DNA of 64,000 nucleotides from positions 15,063,508 to 15,127,507 of the forward strand of contig CM049313.1 of assembly GCA_026874595.1 (NCBI GenBank), in the 5' to 3' direction. Positions 1 through 11,200 of this stretch are shown here, piece by piece; the stretch's first letter is position 1; every line of letters begins with the position of its first letter. The DNA is from Sipunculus nudus (lineage: Eukaryota > Annelida > Sipuncula > Golfingiida > Sipunculidae). Made by a program: the position numbers and the translations under genes. Below the pieces are notes generated by a model. The model searched no databases. It saw nothing but the letters and a program-made list of their open reading frames with translations, and had not been told where the DNA came from.

Positions 1-156
1 AAAATATTATCAAACTCTTTATCACTAACAGACATATTTAATAATATAAAAATAAAAATAAAGTTTGTCAAATTTACACAGAAATAATATAAAACCTGAC
101 CAGCAAGCAGTACAGCTCTTTACTTCATAAAATGTACAGACTCATAACATACATAC

Positions 157-222
157 CTGTTTGGCGCACATCCTAGCAAGCATGCTAGCTGCTTCAAACT
201 TCACATCCTCAAAAGACTGAAT
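157..222 (-). CDS. MAU2: MAU2 internal exon (FEDVKFEAA block)
   Basis: On the minus strand the sequence reads ...GAACAG|ATT (acceptor) and CAAACAG|GTATGT (donor). The 22 residues IQSFEDVKFEAASMLARMCA plus KQ match the family block following the first TPR. An in-frame stop just upstream supports the acceptor choice. Confidence 0.85.
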
Positions 223-2099
223 CTGTTCAAAAGTTCAGGAATTCTTTTCTTTCATATTTATCAAATACTCACGCTATTCTACCTTGACATTTTAACAAAG
301 CCAGAATAAAGCTAAATGGGGGGAGGGGGGGCCGGAGGCAGAAATAGAGAATGTTTATTTTCCCAATGAAAACAATACAATTCTGATTTCATGTTTGCAT
401 TCAGGTCCCGTTTCTCATTCTACTCTTAAATCCTCAATGTTTCAGACAAGCCACAATAGTGCCAGGTAATGATGTCACAAAAAGAAAATTTCAGGAACAC
501 CACTCACAAAATATTGTTCATTTTCATTAAGCTTCCTTTAAGGGAAAACTTCAACATCCCCTTTATACCTTTCCTTGTACAGTAATATAGATTAACACTC
601 TATCAATAGTATCATTTCAAGTGGTTGCATTGCTATTAAGGAAAGCTTCAGTACAATAAGTTATCAATGCAGGTGGTCACTATGGAATATAATTTACTAA
701 ATGGTTCTACAACTATATAAGTGGCCTTTTTTGGTGATTCTGGTGTTGATGAGAGCAATGAAGAACGGAGTAATTTATAAATATGAGGCAAAGACCAACA
801 CTTTTAGGAAGGCCAAAAAAAATTGCCGGCATGTTGTCAGCATGTTTGACAAAACAATTTGAAAATTGAGGCCAATTCAGAACTTCTATTTATATATAAA
901 CTTAACATTAATTGACTTACATCAAAACATCTGACAACTGTTTACCTACTTACTAGTACTTAGTTTCTGAATCTTTCACTTGTCATCAAGCAGATAGTTG
1001 ATTATAAATACACATGAAAGTTGTGACAGTGCTGAGACTACCTGAAATAATGAATCTAAAAAAAATTATTTTCCTAGCTTAAAAATAAAAATTGAGTGTA
1101 ATAGGCTGAAATAAACACAAGAACAGATGTATCAATGCATATCTTTGACATCTAAAACTATTATGCAACAAGCATGAAAAGAAAATGCAAATATCATAAA
1201 TTGTATTTCAATGGGCACAAAATGACAACAGTAAGTGTTGTTTCCTTAATTTCGTTGTAATGGAAAGCAAATTATAGTAATTGGTCAAATTTGTTAAAAA
1301 ATAATAATTAGAACTTGTACTATATTTTAATTAAGGAAAGTCAGAATAATATAATAGAAGCAGGAAATTAAAGATAATAGGTTAAAATAAAATAATGCTT
1401 CCTTGCCAACTTGTCCTGCACTTATTTCTTTTACTATTTTGTTTCGCTCCAATGACCAAAGACCATCTGTGTTCAATTAAGCGTAACAACAGCCACTGAC
1501 ATGCACAATATTATACAGTACTAAAACGTATTTTCTCTTGATACCATGGTTAAGATGTATGGATGGAATACACAACGGTATCTGAGGCAAAATTCTATAA
1601 GACCAATATTTTGATACGCCTTCCTGTTCCATTAACATTTTCATAATCCGAACTAACTGTTCCCTGTCATTCCTTCTTGTTGTAAGAGGCAATGCAGTAA
1701 TTGGATTTCGATATCGAAACCCTAATTGGGAAAGGATACTGTCTGTGATGTGGTCCACTACAAAAGAAATAAAATAAGAAAATTATTAGGTAAGTTCGTC
1801 ATTTTAATCATTGATAAAGTAGGTAATTGATGAGGGATTTTAATACTCACCGCGGCTTCCAAATATTTCATGGCAAGGTCGCTGTTTTTCGTGTGTTGGA
1901 AGAGAACTGTCCCCAGTTGTAATTGGACTCGGGCCGCGATCCGGGGCGATGGCTTAAAAGTTAGTATGCTTTGTAAGCAGTGAATACAATTCTTAATATT
2001 TGGTGGATTTGACGTTCTGAAATGTTCCGCCAGTCCCAACAGGGACACATACCACGGCTCGCCAACAGGCTGGCCAGTCTGGATATTAGAGGCCGCCAT
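157..2099 (-). CDS. MAU2: MAU2/SCC4 cohesin loader subunit, 5' part of gene (partial)
   Basis: MAU2 (SCC4) partners NIPBL (SCC2) in the nucleus to load cohesin onto chromatin. Reading the minus strand, exon 1 gives 83 residues from the ATG at 2099. They include WYVSLLGLAEHFRTS, a CIHCLQSIL segment, FKPSPRIAARVQLQLG and LFQHTKNSDLA, all closely resembling the N-terminal TPR region of animal MAU2. A second clear exon at 157-222 encodes FEDVKFEAASML, the next conserved block. Both are phase 0. About six residues (WLISxQ in vertebrates) are missing between them; an 18-nt microexon at 1740-1757 may supply them. The rest of the gene (about 600 aa in the family) lies beyond the left edge. Family identity is firm; the exon structure is partly inferred. 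Confidence 0.9.
223..1739. other. MAU2 intron sequence, no recognised content
   Basis: AT-rich sequence with one G-rich run near 318-333. I see no coding exon, RNA gene or bounded element, apart from the candidate microexon just beyond its right edge. Confidence 0.6.
1740..1757 (-). CDS. MAU2: Candidate 18-nt MAU2 microexon (WTTSQT)
   Basis: The two firm MAU2 exons leave a gap of about six residues against vertebrate MAU2 (WLISQQ). On the minus strand, a strong polypyrimidine tract and TTTTGTAG acceptor precede TGG, and a GTATCC donor lies exactly 18 nt later. The encoded WTTSQT keeps W, S and Q at the expected positions and preserves phase 0. The donor is weak and the residues match only partly, so this is a hypothesis. 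The alternative is an unseen exon elsewhere in the intron. Confidence 0.4.
1851..2099 (-). CDS. MAU2: MAU2 exon 1 (coding)
   Basis: The ATG is at 2097-2099 and 83 codons follow. The exon ends at a consensus donor (GCG|GTGAGT; intron starts at 1850). The open frame continues past the donor into the intron, but the homology stops at ...KYLEAA, which fixes the exon end. The start fits the family: a short variable leader precedes the conserved WYxxLLGLAEHFR. Confidence 0.92.
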
Positions 2100-3763
2100 T
2101 TTGCTTTCTTCCCGCTGACCGTCAGTGCGGGACTGCTCTTGTTGTGTTTATTGGGTTTGATTGGACGGCCGACATCGATAAAGATACTAGGAAAAATATA
2201 TCAGGGTTAAACAGGATTAAATGTATCAAGTGATTATATCACTGTATTATCTGTCTCATAATACATATACAGTAATTAGGACTGCCGTGCGCTGCAAGTG
2301 AAACTAGTCATGAATATTTATATATGCAAATATATATTTATGCAAATACGGGGCTCCGTAAACAAAAGCACATGCTACTATTTTCTTACGTGAACATGTA
2401 TTGTGTATTGTGTTTGCCAGCTTCCTCTCTGCGTCGCTTGCTAATTATATTGTCAATGATTCCCCATAGTATTTGAAATATTACATTCTAAATTTCATTA
2501 ACACTGAAAAATGAATAAGCTTTTTTTATTTTATTTTTTTTTGTACGTTAAAGAATTGGTAATTTTTATTAATTTTGTGGCAATTTAAGCATGATCCATG
2601 ATGATATTATGGTTTTACATTTAATACTTTAAGTCATTTTTTAAAAAGAATGATTTTGCCAAATTTGTTTTAGCTCTGTGGGATGGAAAATATAAATATG
2701 TATGGTTAAAGTACTTACACGTGATAGTTTAGTAAAAGCAAAATATGTAACTGCTTAGCTAAATGAGCTAATGCTGTGGTATGACTGATAATTGCAAGTC
2801 AAAAATGCCTAAAAAATAAACAACTTTGTTTCAGATGGTACAACTGCTGTCACACTTTGGATACAGCTATCTAAGATTAACATGCACAGGAAATGTCAAT
2901 TTCATTTGTAAAGCAGTTATTTGGAAACTATGCTTTTGCATGAATTTGTACTCAAAATAACAATGCAGAATCAATGGGGAAAATAATGGAGGTATCATCA
3001 ATGAAATCTTTAAATTATCCATAATCAATACATTACAAGTTTCAGGAGAATACATGATTATTGCAACCTGACAGTCTAATTATACGGATAAAAAGCGTAA
3101 AAAAATATAAATATGATAAAAATAATAATTAATATAAGCATATACATCAAAATTTGTGAATTCCACAGTATACATTAACTGACAGCCGACAAAATGATAT
3201 GATAAATGTAATTTGACAGTCTAAAATATACATGTAAAATGCATAGTAAATGAGTCAAAATATAACCGCTAGTTGCATTCCTCAAAAACTCAATCATATA
3301 ATTTTTTCCCCAAGATAAACATGAATGCATAGCAAATTTGGTGGATACCGATTAAATAATTATTGAGGTACAGAAGGTTTTGTGTACAGTATTACATAAA
3401 AAAGACAAATCGCAGTAAAATTTTAAAAAATGTGAGGAACTAAATGGACCATTTTCTTCATTTTTTTCATGCTGACGGGAATACATATATGGTCAGCAGC
3501 CAAATATAGGAGAGTTTTATGGTGAACAAAAGCTTACTTACATGGCTTATAGCTGACGGTAACTATGACTTATCATGGGTTTTAAGCAGATTTTCTTTTA
3601 TATGTCTTGACTTAAGCAAAAACGTTCAAGGTCTAGCGATTACGACTTGTACCCTGCCAACGGACGGTCAGAATTTCGACGGACAAAGACCAATCGTTAT
3701 AACTCAGCCTACATTTCTGAAAGACTAATTTCTGACTTCATACTAAAACTGCATAACAATAAA
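2100..3763. other. MAU2 upstream region and intergenic DNA
   Basis: The first 100 bases or so upstream of the MAU2 ATG are relatively GC-rich and are the likely promoter/5' UTR, but no TATA box or other core motif is convincing. The rest is AT-rich with only short spurious frames. Confidence 0.5.
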
Positions 3764-3879
3764 TGTTGCTAACACAGGGGTGCCTTACAATATAACATGC
3801 ATTATTTATGTTACAATTTAAATAAGTGATAAATAAAAAATAAAAGTACTAAAAAGCATGAGAATTGACTAAGATAATT
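3764..3879 (+). repeat. Perfect 116-bp direct repeat, left copy
   Basis: This starts TGTTGCTAACACAGG and ends AAGATAATT. It reads as identical to 5225-5340, 1,345 bp away, and the flanks differ at once on both sides. It lacks the TG...CA ends of an LTR and no target duplication is visible. The lack of divergence suggests a recent duplication. Confidence 0.9.
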
Positions 3880-3927
3880 TTTCGGTATATGAGTTGTGTA
3901 TCATGGATTTCTCTTTTTTTTGTCTTT

Positions 3928-4035
3928 CCAGCTTATAATTTTCTTTATCTTACCAGCTTATAATTTTCTTTATCTTACCAGCTTATAATTTTGTTTGTCT
4001 TTCCAGCTTATAATTTTATTTGTCTTTCCAGCTTA
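3928..4035 (+). repeat. 25-bp tandem repeat, about 4.3 copies
   Basis: The unit CCAGCTTATAATTTT plus CTTTATCTTA is repeated four times, with T/G changes in later copies, and a fifth copy is truncated at CCAGCTTA. It lies between the two 116-bp direct repeats. Confidence 0.9.
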
Positions 4036-4875
4036 TTTATAGGATTGTGCACAGCAACATTATATCAAGTGAAAATAGTTCACTTGATTCTGATAACACT
4101 TCACATTTTAACAAAATACGATTCACCTCGTGCAGCTACTTCATCAGTGTCCATGCATGTAATATCTGAATAATTCAGCCTTAATTAGTACTAGAAATGT
4201 GAAATGCTGACATGAATGCGAACTATATTTAGTTCTTAATGGTATATATATATTTGTTGGGGTGTCCAAAACGTTCAACAGCGTTTTCACTTTTAATTTA
4301 CTTTCTATATACTACTTTGCATAACTTCCAGGCACCTAGAAAACTTCCTCATCATATATTTAATTTACATATCTGAAATCAGCAAGTGTCATTAAGTTAT
4401 AGAAAAAGCTGAAAATTAGAAAAGATTTAATCTTTCGCTGCATGTATATAAATATATATATGTATATAACTCCTCGGCTCATAAATTGATTTTAATATAT
4501 TCTGAATACACCCGACCGTATAAAAGAGATTAACATATATGTAGATATAATAAAGCTATAATGACTTACAAATATGAGCTTAAACCATTGTAAATATTAA
4601 GATACTGCAGTCGAGAGACTGAAGCGGCAAATATTAATCATATCCTGTAAATTATAATTTTTAAAATAGCATGAAGGTTTGTAATATTAACGTTATACTT
4701 ATAGTTTATAGTTTATATTTTATAGAATGAGCTTCAAAAGTGAAGTTAATTTCAAAAAATATAACATGTATAACAAATTTCATATATAACAAATATCTTG
4801 CATGGTATTGTACTTCAAAGAACATTACAGTGTACCATTTAAAACGTAAGACTGTGCAACAAGTCCAATTATATT

Positions 4876-4878
<3 letters not shown>

Positions 4879-4939
<61 letters not shown>
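4879..4939. repeat. (AT)n microsatellite
   Basis: About 30 uninterrupted AT dinucleotides. The apparent reading frame through it is an artefact of the repeat. Confidence 0.97.
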
Positions 4940-4942
<3 letters not shown>

Positions 4943-5224
4943 GTCACCACATTACATCTGTTCTATTACACATGTATTCTCCCACAAAACACGAACTGTG
5001 GTTATATCAGAATTATTTAAACGGCGAAAGCACATCATCATCATCATATATAAATACTGAGTTTTTGCATACATGTATACGACCAAATATAAACTGCCAG
5101 GGTATAAGAGTCTTATCGTTGAATATGGCGGCTTTACAGTTTCATAATCATTGTATTCATGCAGAAATATATAATATATTATATAATTTATTCACTTGAT
5201 ATCGCGCCACCTCTCAACACTCAG

Positions 5225-5340
5225 TGTTGCTAACACAGGGGTGCCTTACAATATAACATGCATTATTTATGTTACAATTTAAATAAGTGATAAATAAAAA
5301 ATAAAAGTACTAAAAAGCATGAGAATTGACTAAGATAATT
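5225..5340 (+). repeat. Perfect 116-bp direct repeat, right copy
   Basis: Identical by eye to 3764-3879 in sequence, length and orientation. See the left copy. Confidence 0.9.
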
Positions 5341-5862
5341 AAAAGTCTTCAAGTAGTGAAACTGACTAGAGACATTAACATGTACTGGGGCAGTAGTTTT
5401 TTGAAGAAAAAAAAAATACCCGGATCAATTAAGCTGCAATTATCTTTCTTCGAACATGGAAACGGTTACTGATTATTGATTGTGAAATAATGTAAATATG
5501 AATAGCCTACAGTCATTCTGCCTGTCCCACACAGTATAAATGTATATACATTTCTCCTATCCCTCTATCTGAAAGAGTCCATATTCAGGTTTAAAATTAT
5601 TCCTATTTTTACTCAAGTTCTTCTGATTTATTACCATGCATATACAAGTGCCTATATAGTGCAGAAACCTATAATAGGTGTATATATGATTATTTATATA
5701 TATGGCAGGTTACATGAATTGTGTTATACTTCTTACCCAATTTACTGACTGCATTTGACCACTGAATCACCGCTCCATCTTTGGGTAGTTTTTTTCTTCT
5801 TCTTCTTCTTTTTATAGTACAGTGGCGTCAATTTATCTTCCGGGGTGGGGGGGGGGTGACTT

Positions 5863-5868
5863 GCACAC

Positions 5869-5899
<31 letters not shown>

Positions 5900-5948
5900 T
5901 ATCGTCTGTATGACTCATTTTACATATATGTGCCTGCATGACACATTT

Positions 5949-5998
<50 letters not shown>

Positions 5999-6021
5999 TA
6001 TATATATATATATATATATAC
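5863..6021. repeat. (CA)n and (TA)n compound microsatellite
   Basis: A (CA)n tract at about 5863-5899 is followed by a long (TA)n tract at about 5954-6020. A poly(G) run (about 5843-5857) precedes them. The 202-residue open frame across this block on the other strand is compositional only. Confidence 0.95.
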
Positions 6022-6242
6022 TTAATCACATTTAAAAAATATTGCAATGAAGTATAAGGTTTTAGAAAATAAGGTGTTATGTTTCCAGTATGTAAGTTGA
6101 CTACGTTTAGATTTAATATTTCACAGTAAACTCTATAGTCTATTTTAGTAACTATTAGTCTATATATAGTTCTATTTATTAAAATTTTTAATTGCAATAT
6201 ATAAATAATATTCTCTGAATAGTGTGTGTGGGGGGGGGGGGG

Positions 6243-6315
6243 GGGGAGATGATTACATTGACCATACCCTCTTGCCAAAAAGTGGGGGGATATATACCCC
6301 CATCCCCCCCCCCCC
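6243..6315 (+). repeat. Dispersed repeat with GGGGG-TATATA-CCCCC palindrome, copy 1
   Basis: The segment GATGATTACATTGACCATA, then CTTGCCAAAAAGTGG, then GGGGATATATACCCCC is matched in inverse orientation at about 62684-62750. Poly(G) and poly(C) runs flank it. It appears to be a fragment of an interspersed element; the full boundaries are not clear. Confidence 0.55.
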
Positions 6316-6515
6316 CACCACCACCACGTCCTCGGATTATTGTCGATCAATGCTCTCTAATAAAGGTATATACCTTTTAAAACTGTGTTGTTGGTTTGGT
6401 CTGTCAAGAATTGAAAGACAAATTTGTGTCCTATCTGCAAGCTGGCTAAATTGAAGGTATATAGGCCTACTAATGATTTCTTCTCAACCGATAAATTAAA
6501 ATCTCTCTCATATGC

Positions 6516-6730
6516 GGTGAAACCTCGAGGTGGTCGTCCAAGTGCATGAGGTTCAGCATACAAGCATAGGGACCGTTGAAAAGTGGTCTTTTTTAGCTGG
6601 TCCATTTTCGAGGTGGTCGTCTAGGCGCGAGGTTCGATATTAAGAGTAAACAAGAATAGGGACCGTGGAAAAGTGGTCGTTATTTTAAGGTGGCTGCTAA
6701 ACCGAAGTGGTCGTAAGGCGAGTTTTCACC
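6516..6730. mobile_element. Small MITE with GGTGAAA termini
   Basis: The left end GGTGAAACCTCGAGG and right end CGAGTTTTCACC are imperfect inverted repeats over about 15-20 bp. The 215-bp interior repeats the motif AGGTGGTCGT several times. No target-site duplication is visible, so the superfamily is not assigned. Non-coding. Confidence 0.6.
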
Positions 6731-7596
6731 TCCGGCCATGTATACACATATGAAATGATTTTAGTTTATGAAACGGCCTCTAGATGGAAGCACTTCAGCT
6801 CAAATCTTTGAATGGATCGTTCGCCTGCAGATTGTAACCTGAATCAAAATAATTATAACATTTCAATATTTTGGCCCAGTAATTCGGGGATCCTTTGTTT
6901 TCTATCCAGATACGGACTATCAAAATGCCCCCTAATAGTACCTTCTACTTAAAACTTCTTTTTGCCTTTAGGGTAGGTCATCGAGTCTATAATGTCAGGA
7001 AATCAAACTCTATAGTTATAAATTATGTACAGATTATTTAAGTTTAGATTATAATAATTTATTTTCATTACACATTATAATGCCAGCATCATTTGTTTTA
7101 TCGCAGAATAACTGAAAGGGTAACGATCTGCGTAACTGTAGTGTATATATGTGTGTGTGTGTGTGTGTGTAAAAATATTAATCTTTAAAACAAAATAAAG
7201 AAAGTAAGTAGGCCTAATTATGCGTTTTAAATATAACAAAAGTTACCAAATTCATAACTTCATATTTATGTCCTGTGTGTACAGGTAATATGTAAAAATA
7301 CAGTTGTGTTACAGCACAATAACTACAATATAACAAGTGCATGGTCAATGGGCAAGGCCATGACGATCAGCTGAATTTGACATACAGTTGACCCATGCAT
7401 TAATTATTGATGTTAAGATCACGCCCGCCCGCAATGATTTCTGAAAAAGTGCCTTAAAAGCATACAATTTTTTGTTTAAAGTCCAAATTATATATATAAG
7501 TCAAACTAACCGTACATTAATTATTTATAAACGCTCCCATATGGTAGAGCACTATCATCGCGATGTATTGAATTCATGTTATGTGAACAATACAAA

Positions 7597-7624
7597 TTAT
7601 ATATATATATATATATATATATAA

Positions 7625-7672
<48 letters not shown>
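7597..7672. repeat. (AT)n / (CA)n / (AT)n microsatellite
   Basis: An AT tract, then about 17 CA dinucleotides, then a short AT tract. A shorter (GT)n lies at 7149-7170. The rest of 6731-8062 shows nothing recognisable beyond the 5' flank of the epoxide hydrolase gene. Confidence 0.95.
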
Positions 7673-7673
<1 letters not shown>

Positions 7674-8062
7674 ATTACATATTATGCAAGATGGATATAG
7701 CATGCATGGAAAGTTCTCAAGGAGTATATATGTTTCTTGGTCAAATTACGTAGTTGCTATGTATTTCCTTCAGTACTCTCGCAACCCCCCTGGAAACCCA
7801 ATGGCATTTGTCTGTTGATAATTTTATATAAATGCTAACGGTGTCTTGTATTCACGGCTGGTGATAAACCCCGCCCCTCCTCCACACACCCAAGCCCTGG
7901 ATTTATCGCATCACGGAGCGCGTGTTTGATAAAGCCCCTTGCGTCACAACAATAACAAATTTGCTTATGCATATTAATGAGATGAACGGGATCACACGCT
8001 TTGGACTTTGCCTGGCTGACTAGTGGCATTGCCGGGTCGCTTCAGGAAGGCAGTGAGCAGAC

Positions 8063-8275
8063 ATGGCCAACATAGAGTATAATTCCGTCAGCCTTTTGCT
8101 TTTGTCAGCTTTGTTTTCCTGCATTAACAGCGTTATGGTGTTTCTGCACATGATCTGGAACGCCATTCGGTATGGTCCGAGGAAGTATTTTAGCGTGAAG
8201 CCCCGTGACAGACGTCCGTCATGTTTAGATGATCCCTCCTTGGGCACGCATGGCTTCATACGGTGTCCAAATCAA
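8063..8275 (+). CDS. EPHX4: EPHX4-like exon 1
   Basis: 71 codons from the ATG to CAA|GTGAGT, phase 0. It encodes the signal-anchor helix (LLLLSALFSC...VMVFLHMIW) and the family motif DPSLGTHGFIR. A Harbinger-type MITE begins only 10 bp past the donor. Confidence 0.95.
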
Positions 8276-11200
8276 GTGAGTCTTAGGCCAAAAAATCAAA
8301 GGTATGGTTCTCAGGCGCCGCCCCCGTCAATTTTAAACCCATGCTTAAAATAATTTTATTTTGAATTTTAATAGAAAATAATCAATTTTGAGCTCCAGCC
8401 ACTCGGACATTTCTTTCAAGAAGATAAAATATGCAATTTTGATAAAATTTCCTTTGTTTTATAGTGCGTTTACTTGTTTAGCAAAATAAATCTGTTAGTA
8501 TCATGCTTTGCCCTTATCATTTGACATTTTCATCGAAACATATAAATTAAAAATTAAAAAAAAAAAAAAAACGCTCGCTAACCCGTTTGCCTGAGAACCA
8601 AACCTTATTTTGTTTGGCCTTACTCCGACGAGGTTAAGATCTGGGACTGCCGATCTCGGAGTGTGTAATAAGTTCTTTCACCTCAGTTATTATATTCATT
8701 TGATATGAGCATCTTTCAGGTTAATTATGCACAACAGACTTCAATGATATCAGTCATAGAGTTCACTTATATGAAAAAATATAAAATCATTGTAAGCTGT
8801 AAATATAATTTATATATAGATCAGTGATAAATACTAGTTATCCGTGGATTAGCTTATTAATTCATAAACCATTTGGCAACCAAAATGGAATGTGATTTAA
8901 TATATAAATATATACATATATATGGGCAACTTGATATTATCCTATTAAAAAAATTTATTTAAGAAAGAAAAATCTGTCATTTCAGGTCGAGTCAAAAGCA
9001 GTGACCGATGTTTTTTGAAAGTCTGAAAGTTAGTCTAGTATATTCCCAAGAATTGTCCACAGAGTCATTAAATTTATCTTCTGTATTAAACCAAGTTGTA
9101 CCAGCATTGTATCACCTTCCAAAATGCCCAAGTTATTTCATGATACCAAAGTTAAATAAATGAGCAGTCAAACACCATATGTTTTAGGTGACCATGCATA
9201 TCTGTAATTTTGTCTTACTTTCTTCCAGATCCGCACCTTACCTTCCATACCTTCTTCTACATACCCACCATATCTTCCACACCTTCCATATCCTAGCTTA
9301 ACTTCCACACCTTCCATATCCTCACCCTATCTTCCACATCTTCCATATCCTCACCTTATCTTCCACATCTTCCATATCCTCACCTTATCTTCCATTCCTT
9401 CTTCCATATCCTCACCTTATCTTCCATTCCTTCTTCCATATCCCAGCTTATCTTCCACACCTTCTTCCATATCCTCACCTTATCTTCCATATATTTTTCC
9501 ATATCCACAGTTTATCTTCCATACCTTCTTCCAAATCCCCATTTTATTTTCCATACCTTCATATCCTCACCTTATATCTTCCACTCTTTCCATATCCTCA
9601 CCTAGCATATCTTGCATACCTTCTTCCACATCCTCACCTTATCTTCCATACCTTTTTCCATATTACAGCTAATCTTGCATACCTTCTTCCACATCCTCAC
9701 CTTATCTTCCATACCTTTTTCCATATTACAGCTAATCTTCCACACCTTCTTCCATATCCTCACCTTATCTTCCATACCTTTTTCCATATTACAGCTAATT
9801 TTCCACACCTTCTTCCATATCCTCACCTTATCTTCCATACCTTTTTCCATATTACAGCTAATCTTGCATACCTTCTTCCACATCCTCAACTTATCTTCCA
9901 TACCTTTTTCCATATTACAGATAATCTTCCACCTCTCTTCCATATCCTCACCTTATCTTCCATACCTTTTTCCATATTACAGCTTATCTTCCACACCTTC
10001 TTCCACATCCTCACCTTATCTTTCCTACCTTCTTCCTTATCCCCCCCTTCCACAATTTCTTCCATATCCTGACCTTATATATCTTCCATACCTACTTCCA
10101 TATTCCAGCTTATCTTCCAATATTTCCATATCCTCACCTTATCTTCCATAACTTCTTCAATATCCTCACCTTATCTTTCACAATTTCTTCCATATCCTTA
10201 ACCTTTTATATCTTCCGTACCTACTTCCATATTTCAGCTTATCTTCCACTCTTTCCATATCCTCACCTTATCTTCCATAACTTCTTCAATATCCTCACCT
10301 TATTACATCAATATCTTCTTCAATATCCTCACCTTATCTTTCACACCTTCTTCCACATCCTCACCTTATCTTATATACCTTCTTCCATATCTTCACCTTA
10401 ACTTTCATACCTTCTTCCATATCCCCACCTTATCTCTCATATCTTTGTCCATATTCTCACCTCATCTTCCATCCTTTTTTCCCCACTTGATATTCTTTAT
10501 CTTCTTCCATATCCCTGCATTTTCCTATAACATCTTCTGTATAGTTCTCCATGTTCTGGCAATTATCCCTGTAAGTAAGTAAAAGTGTTAATTAATTTGT
10601 ACTTCCAGAACCTGAGGATTCATTATGTTGCCAGTGGACATGAGGGGAGGCCACTTATGTTGTTTCTTCATGGATTCCCAGAATTCTGGTATTCCTGGCG
10701 TCACCAGATCAGGGAATTCTCCAAGGATTATAGGTATAATACAAGGCCTCACAGGATGACTGCAGTTTTTATGTTACTAATTCTTTGAATCACCGGTTAA
10801 CTGTACACATTAGATATAGCTGTGTATGGATATTATTTACCTAGTTGTAATAATAAATAAGAAATATCTGTTATGAGGGCTCCATGGCTACACATTAAAT
10901 GGGATATGAGAACCTCTCTTTTAGTTTTATTGATAATATATTTGAAAAATATAAATTTCATGAAAAAAAATGACTGATCTTTAAGCACAAGATCAAACTA
11001 TGAATGTACAGAAATGATCAATTAATTTGCATACCTGTGATTTTATCATATGCATTTACAGGTCAAGCGAATCCGATTATGATTTGCATTCAGTGCTAAT
11101 CCATAGAACAGATTTGTGAAGCATAATTCAGCATAACAACAATAGATTTGATTTCAGTTTTGCTTATGGATAAAGCAGCATTCTCATGTAAAAATAGTTA

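Noticed and set aside
1477-1758. 93-codon minus-strand frame next to MAU2 exon 1
   Set aside because: It has no ATG start and no family similarity, and it lies in the MAU2 intron. Only its first 18 nt are considered, as a microexon.
5742-6350. 202-codon minus-strand frame with Tyr-Ile and Cys-Val runs
   Set aside because: It is translated (TA)n, (CA)n and poly(G/C) sequence; no real domain or splice context.
9602-10151. Long frames on both strands with a 21-residue period
   Set aside because: They arise from the 63-bp tandem unit, whose length is divisible by three; they lie inside an EPHX4 intron.
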